A DNA stretch of 64,000 nt from Candidatus Endomicrobium labiotermitis (GTDB taxonomy: Bacteria > Elusimicrobiota > Endomicrobiia > Endomicrobiales > Endomicrobiaceae): positions 1-64,000 of the forward strand of contig WRFE01000002.1 of the NCBI GenBank assembly GCA_009778965.1. Direction: 5' to 3'. Positions within the stretch are counted from its first letter, which is position 1; each line of letters begins with the position of its first letter. The notes under the pieces are model-generated. The model did no database searches. It was given only the letters and a program-made list of their open reading frames with translations, and was not told the origin of the DNA. Position numbers and translations under genes: made by a program. Shown here piece after piece: positions 54,333-62,266 of this stretch.

Positions 54333-54397
54333 AAAGACCGCTTTTCTATAGCCAATGTTGCCGCAGAATACTTAAAACACTATAATGATTTGACATA
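54266..54397 (+). repeat. Perfect 66-base tandem duplication across a stop codon
   Basis: 54266-54331 (AAAAGACCGCTTTTCTATAG...) is repeated exactly at 54332-54397 apart from the junction A. The first copy encodes the C-terminus of the GT2-GT4 protein; the stop TAA straddles the junction, so the second copy is noncoding. It widens the gap to the next gene from about 15 to 81 bases. Confidence 0.93.
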
Positions 54398-54413
54398 ACT
54401 TATATGGACAAAT

Positions 54414-55259
54414 ATGAACAACACTAAATGCGTCATAATAGGCAACGACAGTTATTTATTCCATGGTTTTAGCGATAAACTCGTAGACGTTGATTTTTAT
54501 TATTTGACGTTTAACGATTGGCGTACGGATAAAAATCTAGAGATTTTGCAAAAGGCGGACGCAGTTATTAATTTTGCAATTTCTCCGGATTTTTCGACCA
54601 GAGATATGAACTCTGACGAAATTATTGATATACAAATAGCCAGAATATTAAAAGACGCTAACAGCCGTTTTTTATTTATAAGTTCACGTAAAGTTTACGG
54701 CACTAATAAAGAATGCAGAACATATAAAGAAGATGACGCTTTAACGGGTTTTGATTTTTATTCTAAAAATAAGATTAAAACCGAAAAAGAGCTGACTGAT
54801 ATTTTAGGCGAAAAACTTTGCGTTTTTAGAGTGTCTAATATCATAGGAGAGCCGGTTTTGCGTAAAAATTATAAAACTTTTATAGGATGGATTACAGAAA
54901 GCATTGTAAATAACGGATTTTTAAAAATTACCCAGTCAAAAGACGCGCAAAAAGATTTTATAACAAAAGATTTTCTTCACAAGGCAATTGCATTTTTTAT
55001 AGGAAACAAAATATCAGGTATATTTAATGTTTCCGCGGGGTTTCCCGTAAAAATCGGAGAACTTCTTGCCGATATGGCAGGAAAAGAAAAAATTATTTTT
55101 GACGATGCGGCATCATGCTCAAATTCTGAACAATTTGTTTTAGACAACAGTAAATTAACATATTTAACCGGATTAACATTTTCTCCTCAAGCTTTGAAAC
55201 AAGGATGTTTGAAATTTAATGAGTTGCTTAGCAAAATATGCCAAAGGCGGAATATATGA
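54414..55259 (+). CDS. NAD-dependent epimerase/dehydratase-like (extended SDR) protein
   Basis: The 281-residue protein follows the extended SDR plan: NAD-binding start CVIIGNDSYLFHGFSDKLV with the glycine motif degenerate, ADAVINFAISPDFSTRDMN, FLFISSRKVYGTNK, and the catalytic FDFYSKNKIKTEKEL (YxxxK). RVSNIIGEPVL and GIFNVSAGFPVKIGELLADM match the later sugar-binding part. It probably modifies a nucleotide sugar for the surrounding glycosyltransferases. Loss of the canonical GxxGxxG makes activity uncertain. The stop overlaps the next start by 4 bases. Confidence 0.82.
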   Translation: MNNTKCVIIGNDSYLFHGFSDKLVDVDFYYLTFNDWRTDKNLEILQKADAVINFAISPDFSTRDMNSDEIIDIQIARILKDANSRFLFISSRKVYGTNKECRTYKEDDALTGFDFYSKNKIKTEKELTDILGEKLCVFRVSNIIGEPVLRKNYKTFIGWITESIVNNGFLKITQSKDAQKDFITKDFLHKAIAFFIGNKISGIFNVSAGFPVKIGELLADMAGKEKIIFDDAASCSNSEQFVLDNSKLTYLTGLTFSPQALKQGCLKFNELLSKICQRRNI

Positions 55260-57004
55260 AACTATGGAAAAAAACAAAAGAAGTCGGCAAGACAGTATAT
55301 TTAGTTTGCGGGATAGAGATATTCAAGAAAAAAACAGAAAATAATATAAAAAAATATTATTTATTTGGTATTCGCATATTTAAAAAGCTCCCTTCATCTG
55401 TTGATTTGTTAAATCAGTTAAATAACAGCACTATTCAAATCTCCGATATATTAAGAACTAATAATACTTTATTAAATGCTGCTAATAATATTTACAATGA
55501 CTTAACTGCCGCCAGAGCCGAGCTTGATAGATTACAATACAAAATGCAAAATTCTATCGGACACGCTTTAACCGCAAACAGCCTGCACCGCCGCGTTTTC
55601 CCAAAGTATCAAAATATTAATTACGGAAAGGATGTCGTGCTTGTAGCAACAGGACCCAGCTTAAACGAATATATCCCTATAAAAGATGCCGTCCATATAG
55701 GAGTAAACAGGGCATTTCGATTTGAAAAAGTTAAGTTTGATTACTTATTCGCTCAGGATTATTCCGGTCCTACGAAAGATTGGATAAAGGATTTTATTGA
55801 ATACGATAACGCATATACAAAGAAATTTTTGGGTATATTGCCATATACAGGAACAGAAATTGACAAGTATATTATTCCCGGAAGTATTTGCATTGGCACA
55901 AATATTGAACGTTATTACGTAAACGACTGCAATACTGAAAGATTTACTTACGACATATCTCAAGAGGCTTTCGGAGATTCGTATTCAGTTGCTTTTCCAG
56001 TAATGCAGTTTATATTATGGACAAACCCGAAACGTATTTATTTGGTAGGCTGCGACACAAGCTCTTCCGGACATTTTGATAAAGGCGCAAACAGCTTGTT
56101 TATAAACAGAGTACTTAACGGGTGGGACAGATTAAAAAAGTTTGCCGATGTTTATTACCCGGACACTGAAATTATTTCAATTAACCCCATAGGGCTTAAA
56201 GGATTGTTTAAGGATATTTACACCAGAACTGATGAGCAAAACGCTTCGCTTTTGCTTGAACATTATACAGAACTTTTCAAATCCGAAGATTACCGAACAA
56301 GTTTTTTAGCAAAACACAGAGATGAAAGAATGGACGCATATAGAAACGATATTTTTCCAGGTGACCGCATCTCCTTTCATTTAGACAGATATTTTTTCGC
56401 TTCTCAATTTATCAATAACAAAATAATAATAGATGTCGCAAGCGGTACTGGTTACGGCGCAAATTTTATGGCATCTTTGAGCTCTCCCGTCAAAATATAC
56501 GGCGTGGAAATTGACGTTGAAGCTATAGCTTACGCAAAATCAAAATATCAAAGAGATAATGTTGAATTTAATCAGGGTTCAATAATAAATATTCCTTTTC
56601 CGGACAATTTTTGCGACGTGTTAACGTCTTTCGAAACTATAGAACATGCAGAAAATGAAAACAAGCAATTGCAGGAAGTTCAAAGGGTTTTAAAGCCCGG
56701 CGGATATTATATTCTCTCTACCCCGAACAGATGGGGGCTTACTTCTCATCATGTCAAAGACTATGATTATGACAGCGTTCGGGAACTTGTAAGTAAATAT
56801 TTTACCATTGAGGCAATATTTAATCAAAACTCCGGGAGTTCCGGAAGAGTTGAAAATCACGAACAACCGAGAAAAATCGTCCCGACAACTCAAGAAAATC
56901 ATCATTTGGCGGAGTGTTTTATAATTGTCGCAAAAAATACAAAAGACGGCTCTAATGCGAACTTAAATGATAAAAAGATATTCTCTACCTCTACATTTTC
57001 ATAA
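55256..57004 (+). CDS. Fusion: GIxxFKK module, DUF115-like domain and SAM methyltransferase
   Basis: From the ATG at 55256 the protein has 582 residues. The N-terminal module has two units (YLVCGIEIFKKKT, YYLFGIRIFKKLP), followed by a short coiled-coil-like stretch (ANNIYNDLTAARAELDRLQY). At about 115-330 lies a domain resembling DUF115/MptE-like or sialyltransferase-like proteins: VVLVATGPSLNEYIPIKDA, IGVNRAFRFEKVKFDYLFA, RIYLVGCDTSSSGHF. The C-terminal part is a class I methyltransferase (IIDVASGTGYGANFMASL, TSFETIEHAENENKQLQEVQRVLKPGG). It would cap or modify the glycan. The start overlaps the SDR stop (ATGA); it ends the cluster. Confidence 0.78.
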   Translation: MKLWKKTKEVGKTVYLVCGIEIFKKKTENNIKKYYLFGIRIFKKLPSSVDLLNQLNNSTIQISDILRTNNTLLNAANNIYNDLTAARAELDRLQYKMQNSIGHALTANSLHRRVFPKYQNINYGKDVVLVATGPSLNEYIPIKDAVHIGVNRAFRFEKVKFDYLFAQDYSGPTKDWIKDFIEYDNAYTKKFLGILPYTGTEIDKYIIPGSICIGTNIERYYVNDCNTERFTYDISQEAFGDSYSVAFPVMQFILWTNPKRIYLVGCDTSSSGHFDKGANSLFINRVLNGWDRLKKFADVYYPDTEIISINPIGLKGLFKDIYTRTDEQNASLLLEHYTELFKSEDYRTSFLAKHRDERMDAYRNDIFPGDRISFHLDRYFFASQFINNKIIIDVASGTGYGANFMASLSSPVKIYGVEIDVEAIAYAKSKYQRDNVEFNQGSIINIPFPDNFCDVLTSFETIEHAENENKQLQEVQRVLKPGGYYILSTPNRWGLTSHHVKDYDYDSVRELVSKYFTIEAIFNQNSGSSGRVENHEQPRKIVPTTQENHHLAECFIIVAKNTKDGSNANLNDKKIFSTSTFS

Positions 57005-57147
57005 AAGAATAACTAGTTTCCGCCAGATAATTTTGTATATTGAATCTTATAGATTGATAGTATTTATAAATTTAAACGCGAATTACATAAAGACTACATA
57101 AACGTTTAAAAAAATGTTTTATCTAAAATACTTATTCGGGAGGCTCA

Positions 57148-58398
57148 ATGAAAAGGCGTGAGTTTATAGTTAATTCTTTATTAACTGTAGCCGGAACTGC
57201 CGTACTTGGCGCATGCGGCGCCAATGACACAAACAAACAGAAAAAATCCGGACAGACAAACAGAGTAGTAACAAGAAAATTCCAGCATCTCGACATACCT
57301 TTGCTTTCCTTCGGCTGTATGCGCCTTCCAACAATAAACGGACAAATCGACATGGAGCATTTTGAAAAAATGGCGGATTATGCTATGCGCCACGGCGTAA
57401 ATTATTTTGACACCGCTTTTATGTATCACGGCGGCGAATCCGAAAACGCCTTGGGAAGAGTATTGAGCAGCTACAAAAGAGACAGCTTTTTTTTGGCGAC
57501 CAAAAATCCCCTGCGCGCGCTCACCTCAAAAGCGGATGTCAGAAGAATTTTTGAAGAACAGTTAAGAAAATGCCGGGTCGATTATTTTGACTTTTATCTT
57601 GCCCACAATATTTCCGTATTAACCATATATAACTTCCGTAGTTTTGGCGTATATGAAGAGCTCGTGAAATTAAAACAGGAAGGTTTGATAAAACATTTGG
57701 GGTTTTCTTATCACGGCGGAGCCGAACTCCTTGAAGAAGTAGCCAACGAATATCCTTGGGAATTCTGCCAGATACAATTGAATTATCTTGACTGGACTGC
57801 AATGAATGTCAGAAAAAACTATAGAATTTTAACAAAAGCAAAAATTCCGGTACTGCCTATGACTCCTTTAAGAGGCGGCGCTTTAACCAGACTTACCGGC
57901 TCCGCGGCGGCAGTGCTTGCTAATGAAGCTCCTAATGATACACAGGCTTCTTTCGGTCTTCGCTGGGTGGCCGGAAGAGAAAACAATTTTACAGTTTTAA
58001 GCGGAATGAGCAGTCTGCAGCAAATGGAAGAAAACGTAGAAACTTTTGTAAATTTCCGTCCTTTCACAAAACAAGAAGACGAAATTGCTGAAAGAATATC
58101 CGTGATACTTCAAAAAAAGGGCGAAATAAACTGCACTACATGTAATTACTGCGTTGACTGCCCCAGAGGTATAGCGATACCGTTTATTTTTGACGCGTAT
58201 AATGAATACAGGGCAACAGGCGACGCGGAAGCGTTTTTAAAAAGATATGATTCCTTAAGAGCACGACAAAAAGCGGACAGATGTATAAAATGCAACTTTT
58301 GCAATGAGCAGTGCCCGCAGCTACTGAATATTCCTCCGCTTTTAGAAAAGGTCGAAGAAACTTTAAAAAATCTAAGAGCTCAACAGGCGGTGAAATAA
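57148..58398 (+). CDS. Tat-exported aldo/keto reductase with C-terminal ferredoxin domain
   Basis: The 416-residue protein starts MKRREFIVNSLLTVAGTAVL with a twin-arginine motif and a lipobox LGAC (C23), indicating a Tat-exported lipoprotein. The aldo/keto reductase barrel has VNYFDTAFMYHGGESE (Asp/Tyr), LATKNP (Lys) and YLAHNIS (His). The C-terminal domain has ferredoxin-type clusters (CTTCNYCVDCPRG and CIKCNFCNEQCPQ). Such AKR-ferredoxin fusions are common in anaerobes; their substrates are mostly unknown. GGGAGGCTCA gives a strong ribosome site. The next gene starts 1 base after its stop, and tatA/tatC follow. Confidence 0.9.
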   Translation: MKRREFIVNSLLTVAGTAVLGACGANDTNKQKKSGQTNRVVTRKFQHLDIPLLSFGCMRLPTINGQIDMEHFEKMADYAMRHGVNYFDTAFMYHGGESENALGRVLSSYKRDSFFLATKNPLRALTSKADVRRIFEEQLRKCRVDYFDFYLAHNISVLTIYNFRSFGVYEELVKLKQEGLIKHLGFSYHGGAELLEEVANEYPWEFCQIQLNYLDWTAMNVRKNYRILTKAKIPVLPMTPLRGGALTRLTGSAAAVLANEAPNDTQASFGLRWVAGRENNFTVLSGMSSLQQMEENVETFVNFRPFTKQEDEIAERISVILQKKGEINCTTCNYCVDCPRGIAIPFIFDAYNEYRATGDAEAFLKRYDSLRARQKADRCIKCNFCNEQCPQLLNIPPLLEKVEETLKNLRAQQAVK

Positions 58399-58399
58399 C

Positions 58400-59674
58400 A
58401 TGGCTAAGAAAAATATTTTTTATCGCTTGAGAATAAGTATCGCTGTTTTAGTTGGAATATTATCTGTCGCGGCATTTCTGGGACTGTTTTATTCAGTCAA
58501 AATATTTGATTTGCAGTTTGCCGCTTTAATACAAAGAGTATTTATAGACTTTTCAATAATAGCGCTTGTTTTACTTTTGTTTATTCTCATAACAACCGTT
58601 ATTTTCGGAAGACTTTACTGCTCCACTTTGTGCCCTTTGGGGCTTTTGCAGGAATTTGCCGGTTTATTTAAAAAAGGCGTTTCCGGAAAACAAAAAAATC
58701 TGCCTGCCAAATACATAATCGCGGCAGTAGTTTTCGGAACATTGGCCGGCGGAACAGCGTATATATTGCGTCTTACGGAGCCTTATACATATTTCGGTTC
58801 TGCTTTTACTCTGGCGTTTTTAGGAATTATAGCCGTAATAGCCATATTAATTGTTGTCTTTTTTAAAGACAGATTTTTCTGTACAAATATTTGTCCGGTA
58901 GGTACGGTTTTAGGTTTAATTTCCAAATGTTCGGTTAACAAAATATACATTGAAAAAGAAACCTGCATTTTGTGCGGCAAATGCGAAAAAATATGCCCCG
59001 CAGGCTGTATAGATTATAAAGAAAAAGATATAACAAACGAAACCTGTATAAAATGTTTAAACTGTCTTAATATCTGTCCGAAACAGTCAATAAAATACGG
59101 TTTTGATAATAAAAAAATAGTGGAATTCAGCCCGCAAAGACGCCAGTTTATGCTGGTAGCTTCATCCATTGCGGTTTTCGCAGTAGCGGCAAAAGTCGGA
59201 AAAGTAATAAAGAAAGCCTTATATGAAAAGTTTTCGGATGTGATTCTTCCGCCCGGAGCATTATATGAAGAACGTTTCTTAAACAAATGTCTTAACTGCA
59301 ATCTCTGCGTTAAAGTATGCCCTACGCGCATAATAAAAAAAGCCGATAAAAACTTCTGCGCGGTAAGCATTGATTACAGCAAAAATTTTTGTAAGTTTGA
59401 CTGTGTTAAATGTACTGAAGTTTGTCCTGCCGGCGCGTTAAAAAGAATATCGCTTGAAGAAAAACAAAGATTAAGAATAGCGATGATAGCGCCGCCTCAG
59501 GAATATTTTGAAGGCTTTGACAAATGTATGGAAGCATGCCCGACAGATGCGCTGGTTCTTACTGACGGCAACCCCGGATTTTTACCTTTAAGATGTATTG
59601 GATGCGGAGCGTGCGTTGCCATATCTAATGGTCATATTACAATTTACGGAACTGCAAGACAGGTAAGAACATAA
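58400..59674 (+). CDS. NapH/NapG-like fused polyferredoxin with internal twin-arginine segment
   Basis: The 424-residue protein has four membrane helices in residues 10-160 with CPLG and CPVG motifs facing the cytoplasm (RLYCSTLCPLGLLQEFAGLF; FFCTNICPVGTVLGLISKCS), as in NapH. Two 4Fe-4S sites follow (CILCGKCEKICPAG, CIKCLNCLNICPKQ). Then SPQRRQFMLVASSIAVFAVA (R247-R248) is an internal twin-arginine-like signal helix. Last comes a NapG-like domain with further clusters (CLNCNLCVKVCPT, CKFDCVKCTEVCPAG, CMEACPTD, CIGCGACVA). It likely passes electrons from the quinone pool or cytoplasm to a periplasmic reductase such as the upstream AKR. It starts 1 base after that gene. Confidence 0.88.
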   Translation: MAKKNIFYRLRISIAVLVGILSVAAFLGLFYSVKIFDLQFAALIQRVFIDFSIIALVLLLFILITTVIFGRLYCSTLCPLGLLQEFAGLFKKGVSGKQKNLPAKYIIAAVVFGTLAGGTAYILRLTEPYTYFGSAFTLAFLGIIAVIAILIVVFFKDRFFCTNICPVGTVLGLISKCSVNKIYIEKETCILCGKCEKICPAGCIDYKEKDITNETCIKCLNCLNICPKQSIKYGFDNKKIVEFSPQRRQFMLVASSIAVFAVAAKVGKVIKKALYEKFSDVILPPGALYEERFLNKCLNCNLCVKVCPTRIIKKADKNFCAVSIDYSKNFCKFDCVKCTEVCPAGALKRISLEEKQRLRIAMIAPPQEYFEGFDKCMEACPTDALVLTDGNPGFLPLRCIGCGACVAISNGHITIYGTARQVRT

Positions 59675-59680
59675 AAGCTA

Positions 59681-59750
59681 GTCATCATTGCGGCCTCCGA
59701 GCCGCAATCTGACTTTTAAGGATGAGATTGCGGATCAAGCCCGCAATGAC
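59681..59750. repeat. Double GTCATTGCGG palindromic repeat before tatA
   Basis: GTCATCATTGCGGCCTCCGA with GCCGCAATCTG, then GAGATTGCGGATCAAGCCCG and CAATGAC: two facing copies related to 14321-14350. The ORF caller translates the second copy as a false TatA extension. Confidence 0.7.
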
Positions 59751-59772
59751 ACCGACAGGAAAGGAGAGAATT

Positions 59773-60003
59773 ATGTCTTTAGGAATGGGCGAAATTCTTT
59801 TAATAGTTATAGCTGTTGTAGTTTTATTCGGCGGCAAAAAAATACCGGAGCTTGCAAAGGCATTGGCAAAAGCTTCTTATGAATTTAAAAAAGCAAAAGA
59901 TGCAATTGCAAACGAGGCAAATGAACTTAAAAAAGCGTCTGAAATTGAAGTTAAAGAACTTGAAAAAAGCGTAACGAGCGACTCTGCTGATAAGAAAGAA
60001 TAA
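59773..60003 (+). CDS. tatA: Twin-arginine translocase subunit TatA
   Basis: From the ATG at 59773 (AAGGAGAGAATT upstream) the protein has 76 residues. It shows the TatA plan: GMGEILLIVIAVVVLFGGKKIPELAKALAKA, i.e. a short transmembrane helix, the FG-x-x-K-hinge with P, and an amphipathic helix, then a charged tail. The track's 93-residue version begins in a repeat. TatA oligomers form the protein-conducting path for folded Tat substrates. No tatB is present, so a minimal TatA/TatC system is likely. Confidence 0.94.
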   Translation: MSLGMGEILLIVIAVVVLFGGKKIPELAKALAKASYEFKKAKDAIANEANELKKASEIEVKELEKSVTSDSADKKE

Positions 60004-60018
60004 CATTTATCATCGCTT

Positions 60019-60102
60019 GTCATGTTGAGCGAAGCAACGTAGTTGCGTAGTCGAAACATCTGCCTTTTAACTGCAGACCCTTCGGCTTCGCTCAGGGTGA
60101 CA
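60019..60102. repeat. GAGCGAAGC-type dispersed palindrome between tatA and tatC
   Basis: TGTCATGTTGAGCGAAGCAA, CGAAACATC, then CTTCGGCTTCGCTCAGGGTG: a long imperfect inverted repeat of a kind found in many bacterial genomes. A relative lies at 62149-62229. Confidence 0.7.
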
Positions 60103-60127
60103 AATCAGAAACAAAACTGGATTTTAT

Positions 60128-60862
60128 ATGACAGACAAAGACGAAAGTTTAACACATCATTTGAACGATTTAAGAAAAATGCTTATACGGAGTTTTATCT
60201 GTATAGGCATTTTACTTCCGTTTTGCTTTTGGCTTTCGCCGAAAGTGATGGATTTTTTTATAAAAACATTAATAGGCGATTTAAATATCTCTTTAAACTA
60301 CTTTTCCCCGATGGAAGTATTTATTCTTCAAATGAAAATCGCTTTTTTTATGAGTTTGGTTCTTTCTTTCCCCTACATAGCTAAAAATATCTGGGATTTT
60401 GTCTTGCCGGCTTTATACAGCAAAGAAAAAAGGTTTATAAAATCAATAGTTTTTTCTTCCTCTTTTCTTTTTTGCTTCGGAGTAGGATTTTGCTTCTTTA
60501 TCATTATACCGCTTATAATTAAATTCGGGCTTAGCTTCTCTTCCCCTCATTTACATGCCGTTTTAGGTATATCCAACATAATCACTCTTTCTTTAACGCT
60601 TTCTTTTGTTTTCGGTATGATGTTTCAATTTCCGTTAGTTACTTTTGCTTTGATTAAATCAGGACTTGTTTCTTATCAGGCTATAGCTTCAAAACGTTCT
60701 TATGTTTTTATAGGGGTTTTGATTCTTTCGGCGCTTGTTACGCCGCCTGATGTGTTAAGCTTAATTCTGCTTGCGGTGCCTACATATATATTATTTGAAC
60801 TGGGTTTGTTTTTTTCGCCAAAAACAAAGAAAGAGAAGCCTGCGGAAATTTCTGAGGATTAA
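60128..60862 (+). CDS. tatC: Twin-arginine translocase subunit TatC
   Basis: The 244-residue protein has six membrane helices. It opens DESLTHHLNDLRKMLIRSFI, equal to the family's SLxxHLxELRxRLxxs that binds the twin-arginine motif. The second conserved region (SPMEVFILQMKIAFFMSLVLSFP), the periplasmic-loop/helix FPYIAKNIWDFVLPALYSKE (FxxPgLyxxE) and SALVTPPDVLSLILLAVP are all present. It works with the TatA encoded 124 bases upstream. The tail ends in a lysine/glutamate-rich stretch. The call is firm. Confidence 0.96.
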   Translation: MTDKDESLTHHLNDLRKMLIRSFICIGILLPFCFWLSPKVMDFFIKTLIGDLNISLNYFSPMEVFILQMKIAFFMSLVLSFPYIAKNIWDFVLPALYSKEKRFIKSIVFSSSFLFCFGVGFCFFIIIPLIIKFGLSFSSPHLHAVLGISNIITLSLTLSFVFGMMFQFPLVTFALIKSGLVSYQAIASKRSYVFIGVLILSALVTPPDVLSLILLAVPTYILFELGLFFSPKTKKEKPAEISED

Positions 60863-60887
60863 AGCTGACAAAAACAACAAGAGGTTT

Positions 60888-60957
60888 GTCATTCCGGGCT
60901 TGACCCGGAATCCATTTTTTTAACAAACTAACATAGATACCGTTTTTCAACGGTATG
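60888..60957. repeat. GTCATTCCGGGCTTGACCCGGAATCCA palindrome plus small hairpin
   Basis: 60888-60916 is the best-kept copy of the palindrome (GTCATTCCGGGCTTGACCCG, GAATCCA) and is followed by TTTTTT. A second hairpin ATACCGT..ACGGTAT lies at 60937-60956. Both lie between convergent tatC and the DUF1893 lipoprotein gene and could end the tatC transcript. Confidence 0.7.
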
Positions 60958-61018
60958 ACAACTAAGGCAGTTTTCTTCACTCAGCCCAATGAGTCAAATG
61001 CCTCAACTATACAAAAAC

Positions 61019-61513
61019 TTAATTAAATTTTTCTTTCAAAACTTTATATGCTTCTTCAGGATCGTCAATACCGGCAACAGATTTTTCAATAGGACACTTA
61101 TCGTCCCCGCTTCTGTTAATAATATAATCAACAATGGCATCTGCCGAGTATTCAATATTATATTTTTCTAAAACAGGAATTGCTTCTTTTGAAAGCACCC
61201 CAGTGTAAAGCCTTGCCGCTCCTCCGTAAGCCAGTATAAGGGCGGAAGCTTTTCCGGTAACCTTATCAAATACATAGCTGTCCTTGAAACTCCCGTAAGC
61301 GTCAATATGCTTAAATAACGGCTTTATGCCGTTATCATCGTAAGTAAGCGCTCTGCCGTCATTATAAGCTACAACCAACGCGTGGCCTTTGGCAAGATCT
61401 TTAATATCGGCTAAAGATATCTTGCTTTCACTTTTACCGCCGGAACAGCCGAAACCCGCAAACATTGCAACAATAAACAAAGCTAAAATTTTTAAAAAAG
61501 ATTGTTTTTTCAT
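61019..61513 (-). CDS. Lipoprotein with DUF1893-type domain
   Basis: The 164-residue product has a lipoprotein signal (ILALFIVAMFAGFGCSGG; Cys at about 23). The rest follows DUF1893: HALVVAYNDGRALTYDDNGI, then DKVTGKASALILAYGGAARL, YTGVLSKEAIPVLEKYNIEY and the terminal NRSGDDKCPIEKSV with the conserved cysteine. DUF1893 proteins are usually cytoplasmic, about 130 residues, with a cytidine-deaminase-like fold and no agreed function. Export as a lipoprotein is unusual. It converges with tatC and lies downstream of the acetyltransferase gene after 26 bases. Confidence 0.82.
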   Translation of the reverse strand: MKKQSFLKILALFIVAMFAGFGCSGGKSESKISLADIKDLAKGHALVVAYNDGRALTYDDNGIKPLFKHIDAYGSFKDSYVFDKVTGKASALILAYGGAARLYTGVLSKEAIPVLEKYNIEYSADAIVDYIINRSGDDKCPIEKSVAGIDDPEEAYKVLKEKFN

Positions 61514-61539
61514 TTTTTACTCCGTATAAAATTTCAGGC

Positions 61540-62112
61540 TTATAAAAGCTCTAAACGTTTTATTATTTTGCACGGATTACCAAACGCGACAGTATTTGAC
61601 GGTATGCTTTTTGTAACAACCGAACCCGCGCCGATTACGACGTTGCTGCCTATAGTAACGCCGGGCAATATTGTAACATTGCCTCCTATCCAAACATCAT
61701 CGCCTATTGTAACAGGCGAAGCTAAATCCACAATTTTGCCTTTCACTACGCGTTCTTTAGCGTTTAAAGGATGATATGCTGTATATATATGTACATTCGG
61801 CGCAAACAATACGCGCGAACCTATGGTAATTTTGGCGCAGTCTAAAAAAACGCAATTGCAGTTTAAATATACGTTATCGCCAAAAAATATATTTTCGCCG
61901 TAATCGCAATAAAAAGGCGGTTCAATGTAAGCGCCTTTACCCGCAAAACCTAACAAGCTTTTAAGTATTTTGTCCCTCAACGCCGCATCTGTTGTAAAGC
62001 TGGCATTATACTTTGCAATAAGGTCTTTAGCTTTATGAAACAGATTTCTAAGCTCAGGATCTGAAGCGTCGTAAGCAGCGCCGCTCAACATTTTTTCTTT
62101 TTCCGTAGGCAT
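61540..62112 (-). CDS. Maltose/galactoside O-acetyltransferase-like (Maa/LacA family)
   Basis: The 190-residue enzyme has the Maa N-terminal segment EKEKMLSGAAYDASDPELRN and a left-handed beta helix of hexapeptide repeats (CDYGENIFFGDNVYLNCNCV, IGDDVWIGGNVTILPGVTIG, IGAGSVVTKSIPSNTVAFGNP). The catalytic histidine is in IYTAYHPL. It moves acetyl groups from acetyl-CoA to a sugar hydroxyl in the cytoplasm. The substrate may be a free sugar or glycan unit. It is upstream of the DUF1893 lipoprotein gene on the same strand. Confidence 0.92.
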   Translation of the reverse strand: MPTEKEKMLSGAAYDASDPELRNLFHKAKDLIAKYNASFTTDAALRDKILKSLLGFAGKGAYIEPPFYCDYGENIFFGDNVYLNCNCVFLDCAKITIGSRVLFAPNVHIYTAYHPLNAKERVVKGKIVDLASPVTIGDDVWIGGNVTILPGVTIGSNVVIGAGSVVTKSIPSNTVAFGNPCKIIKRLELL

Positions 62113-62148
62113 TTTTTTAGTTGTCCTTAAACTTTATTGAACTCTTTT

Positions 62149-62229
62149 GTCATTCTGAATGTAGCAAAGCAGAATGAAAAATCAATAGCATTTTAACGGC
62201 TGGATGTTTCGCTTCGCTCAAACATGACA
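62149..62229. repeat. GAGCGAAGC-type dispersed palindrome (second copy)
   Basis: GTCATTCTGAATGTAGCAAA, GCAGAATGA, then GGATGTTTCGCTTCGCTCAA and ACATGACA. It lies between the partial glycoside hydrolase stop and the acetyltransferase start. Confidence 0.6.
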
Positions 62230-62266
62230 AGCAAAGACAAACGACAATATATCAAACAATGGTTTG

